Part shown: piece after piece, positions 6,559-6,745 of the stretch
Position numbering within the stretch: the stretch's first letter is position 1
How the letters are laid out: each line of letters opens with the position of its first letter
Assembly (NCBI GenBank): GCA_947501315.1
Contig: CANMXH010000122.1
Location: 1 to 6,745, forward strand
Source of the DNA: Caulobacteraceae bacterium
GTDB lineage: Bacteria; Pseudomonadota; Alphaproteobacteria; Caulobacterales; Caulobacteraceae
Length of the DNA stretch: 6,745 nt
Direction of reading: 5' to 3'
Notes under the pieces: generated by a model
The model's input: only the letters and a program-made list of their open reading frames with translations
Told to the model about the DNA's origin: nothing
Database searches by the model: none
Made by a program: the position numbers and the translations under genes

Positions 6559-6745
6559 CTATTCCCGGGTTACCGTAACGCCCCGGTCCCCGAGGATTTC
6601 CTGAACGCTGTCGTCGCCGGCGAGGTGGGCGGCACCGACGGCGATGAAGACGGTTCCCGAACCGGCGAGCATGGTCTGGATCTGGTCGGCCCAGTCGGTG
6701 TTGCGACGAACCAGCAGGGCTTCGTAGAGGGCCGGGGTTTCCGTC
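6559..6745 (-). CDS. TraB/GumN family protein, C-terminal part only
   Basis: Read on the minus strand, a frame open to the window edge encodes 61 residues ending at a TAG (complement of 6559-6561). The peptide runs from TETPALYEALLVRRN through AGSGTVFIAVGAAHLAG to RGVTVTRE. The pattern RRNxDW, then GSGTxFxAVGAAHLAG, then RGxxVxR is the C-terminal signature of the TraB/GumN (Tiki-like) superfamily. GAAH is the second of the two GX2H motifs that define it. Family members are putative metalloprotease-like proteins, often exported and poorly characterised in bacteria. The N-terminal part, including any signal peptide and the first GX2H motif, lies beyond the window. The gene converges on the tRNA, with only 8 nt between their 3' ends. 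Confidence 0.8.
   Translation of the reverse strand, partial: TETPALYEALLVRRNTDWADQIQTMLAGSGTVFIAVGAAHLAGDDSVQEILGDRGVTVTRE

Overview
The window is GC-rich, tightly packed chromosomal DNA that reads as an alphaproteobacterium. Caulobacterales, for example a Brevundimonas or Caulobacter relative, is my best guess. That guess rests on the base composition, the protein flavour and a MerR/LiuR-like ACGT operator ahead of a beta-oxidation operon; it is inference, not a database result. No phage, transposon, CRISPR or cryptic defence system is visible.

Layout. (1) Positions 1-408 hold the 3' end of a kdsD/kpsF-type arabinose-5-phosphate isomerase gene: the inter-domain HPGGRLG motif and two CBS domains. 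Its start lies outside the window. (2) Positions 409-596 are a 188-bp intergenic stretch with weak hairpins and a phased triple-ACGT palindrome that probably controls the next operon. (3) Positions 597-4683 are a three-gene operon: an acetyl-CoA acyltransferase (thiolase), a DJ-1/PfpI protein resembling isonitrile hydratase, and a two-domain FadB/FadJ-type enoyl-CoA hydratase/3-hydroxyacyl-CoA dehydrogenase. Gaps are 14 and 17 nt, and the last two genes share an identical 12-bp translation start region. (4) A strong hairpin at 4695-4730 closes the operon. (5) Positions 4762-6438 encode an exported YtcJ-like (Amidohydro_3) metal-dependent amidohydrolase. (6) Positions 6477-6550 are tRNA-Gly(CCC) with encoded CCA. 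(7) On the minus strand, 6559 to the window end is the C-terminal part of a TraB/GumN-family protein.

How they work together. The thiolase and the FadB/FadJ-like protein supply the last three steps of the fatty-acid beta-oxidation spiral: hydration, NAD-dependent oxidation and thiolysis. The DJ-1 family protein between them is the odd member, since its fold family has no known beta-oxidation step. The flanking isomerase (lipopolysaccharide Kdo pathway), the amidohydrolase, the tRNA and the TraB/GumN gene look like ordinary unrelated neighbours.
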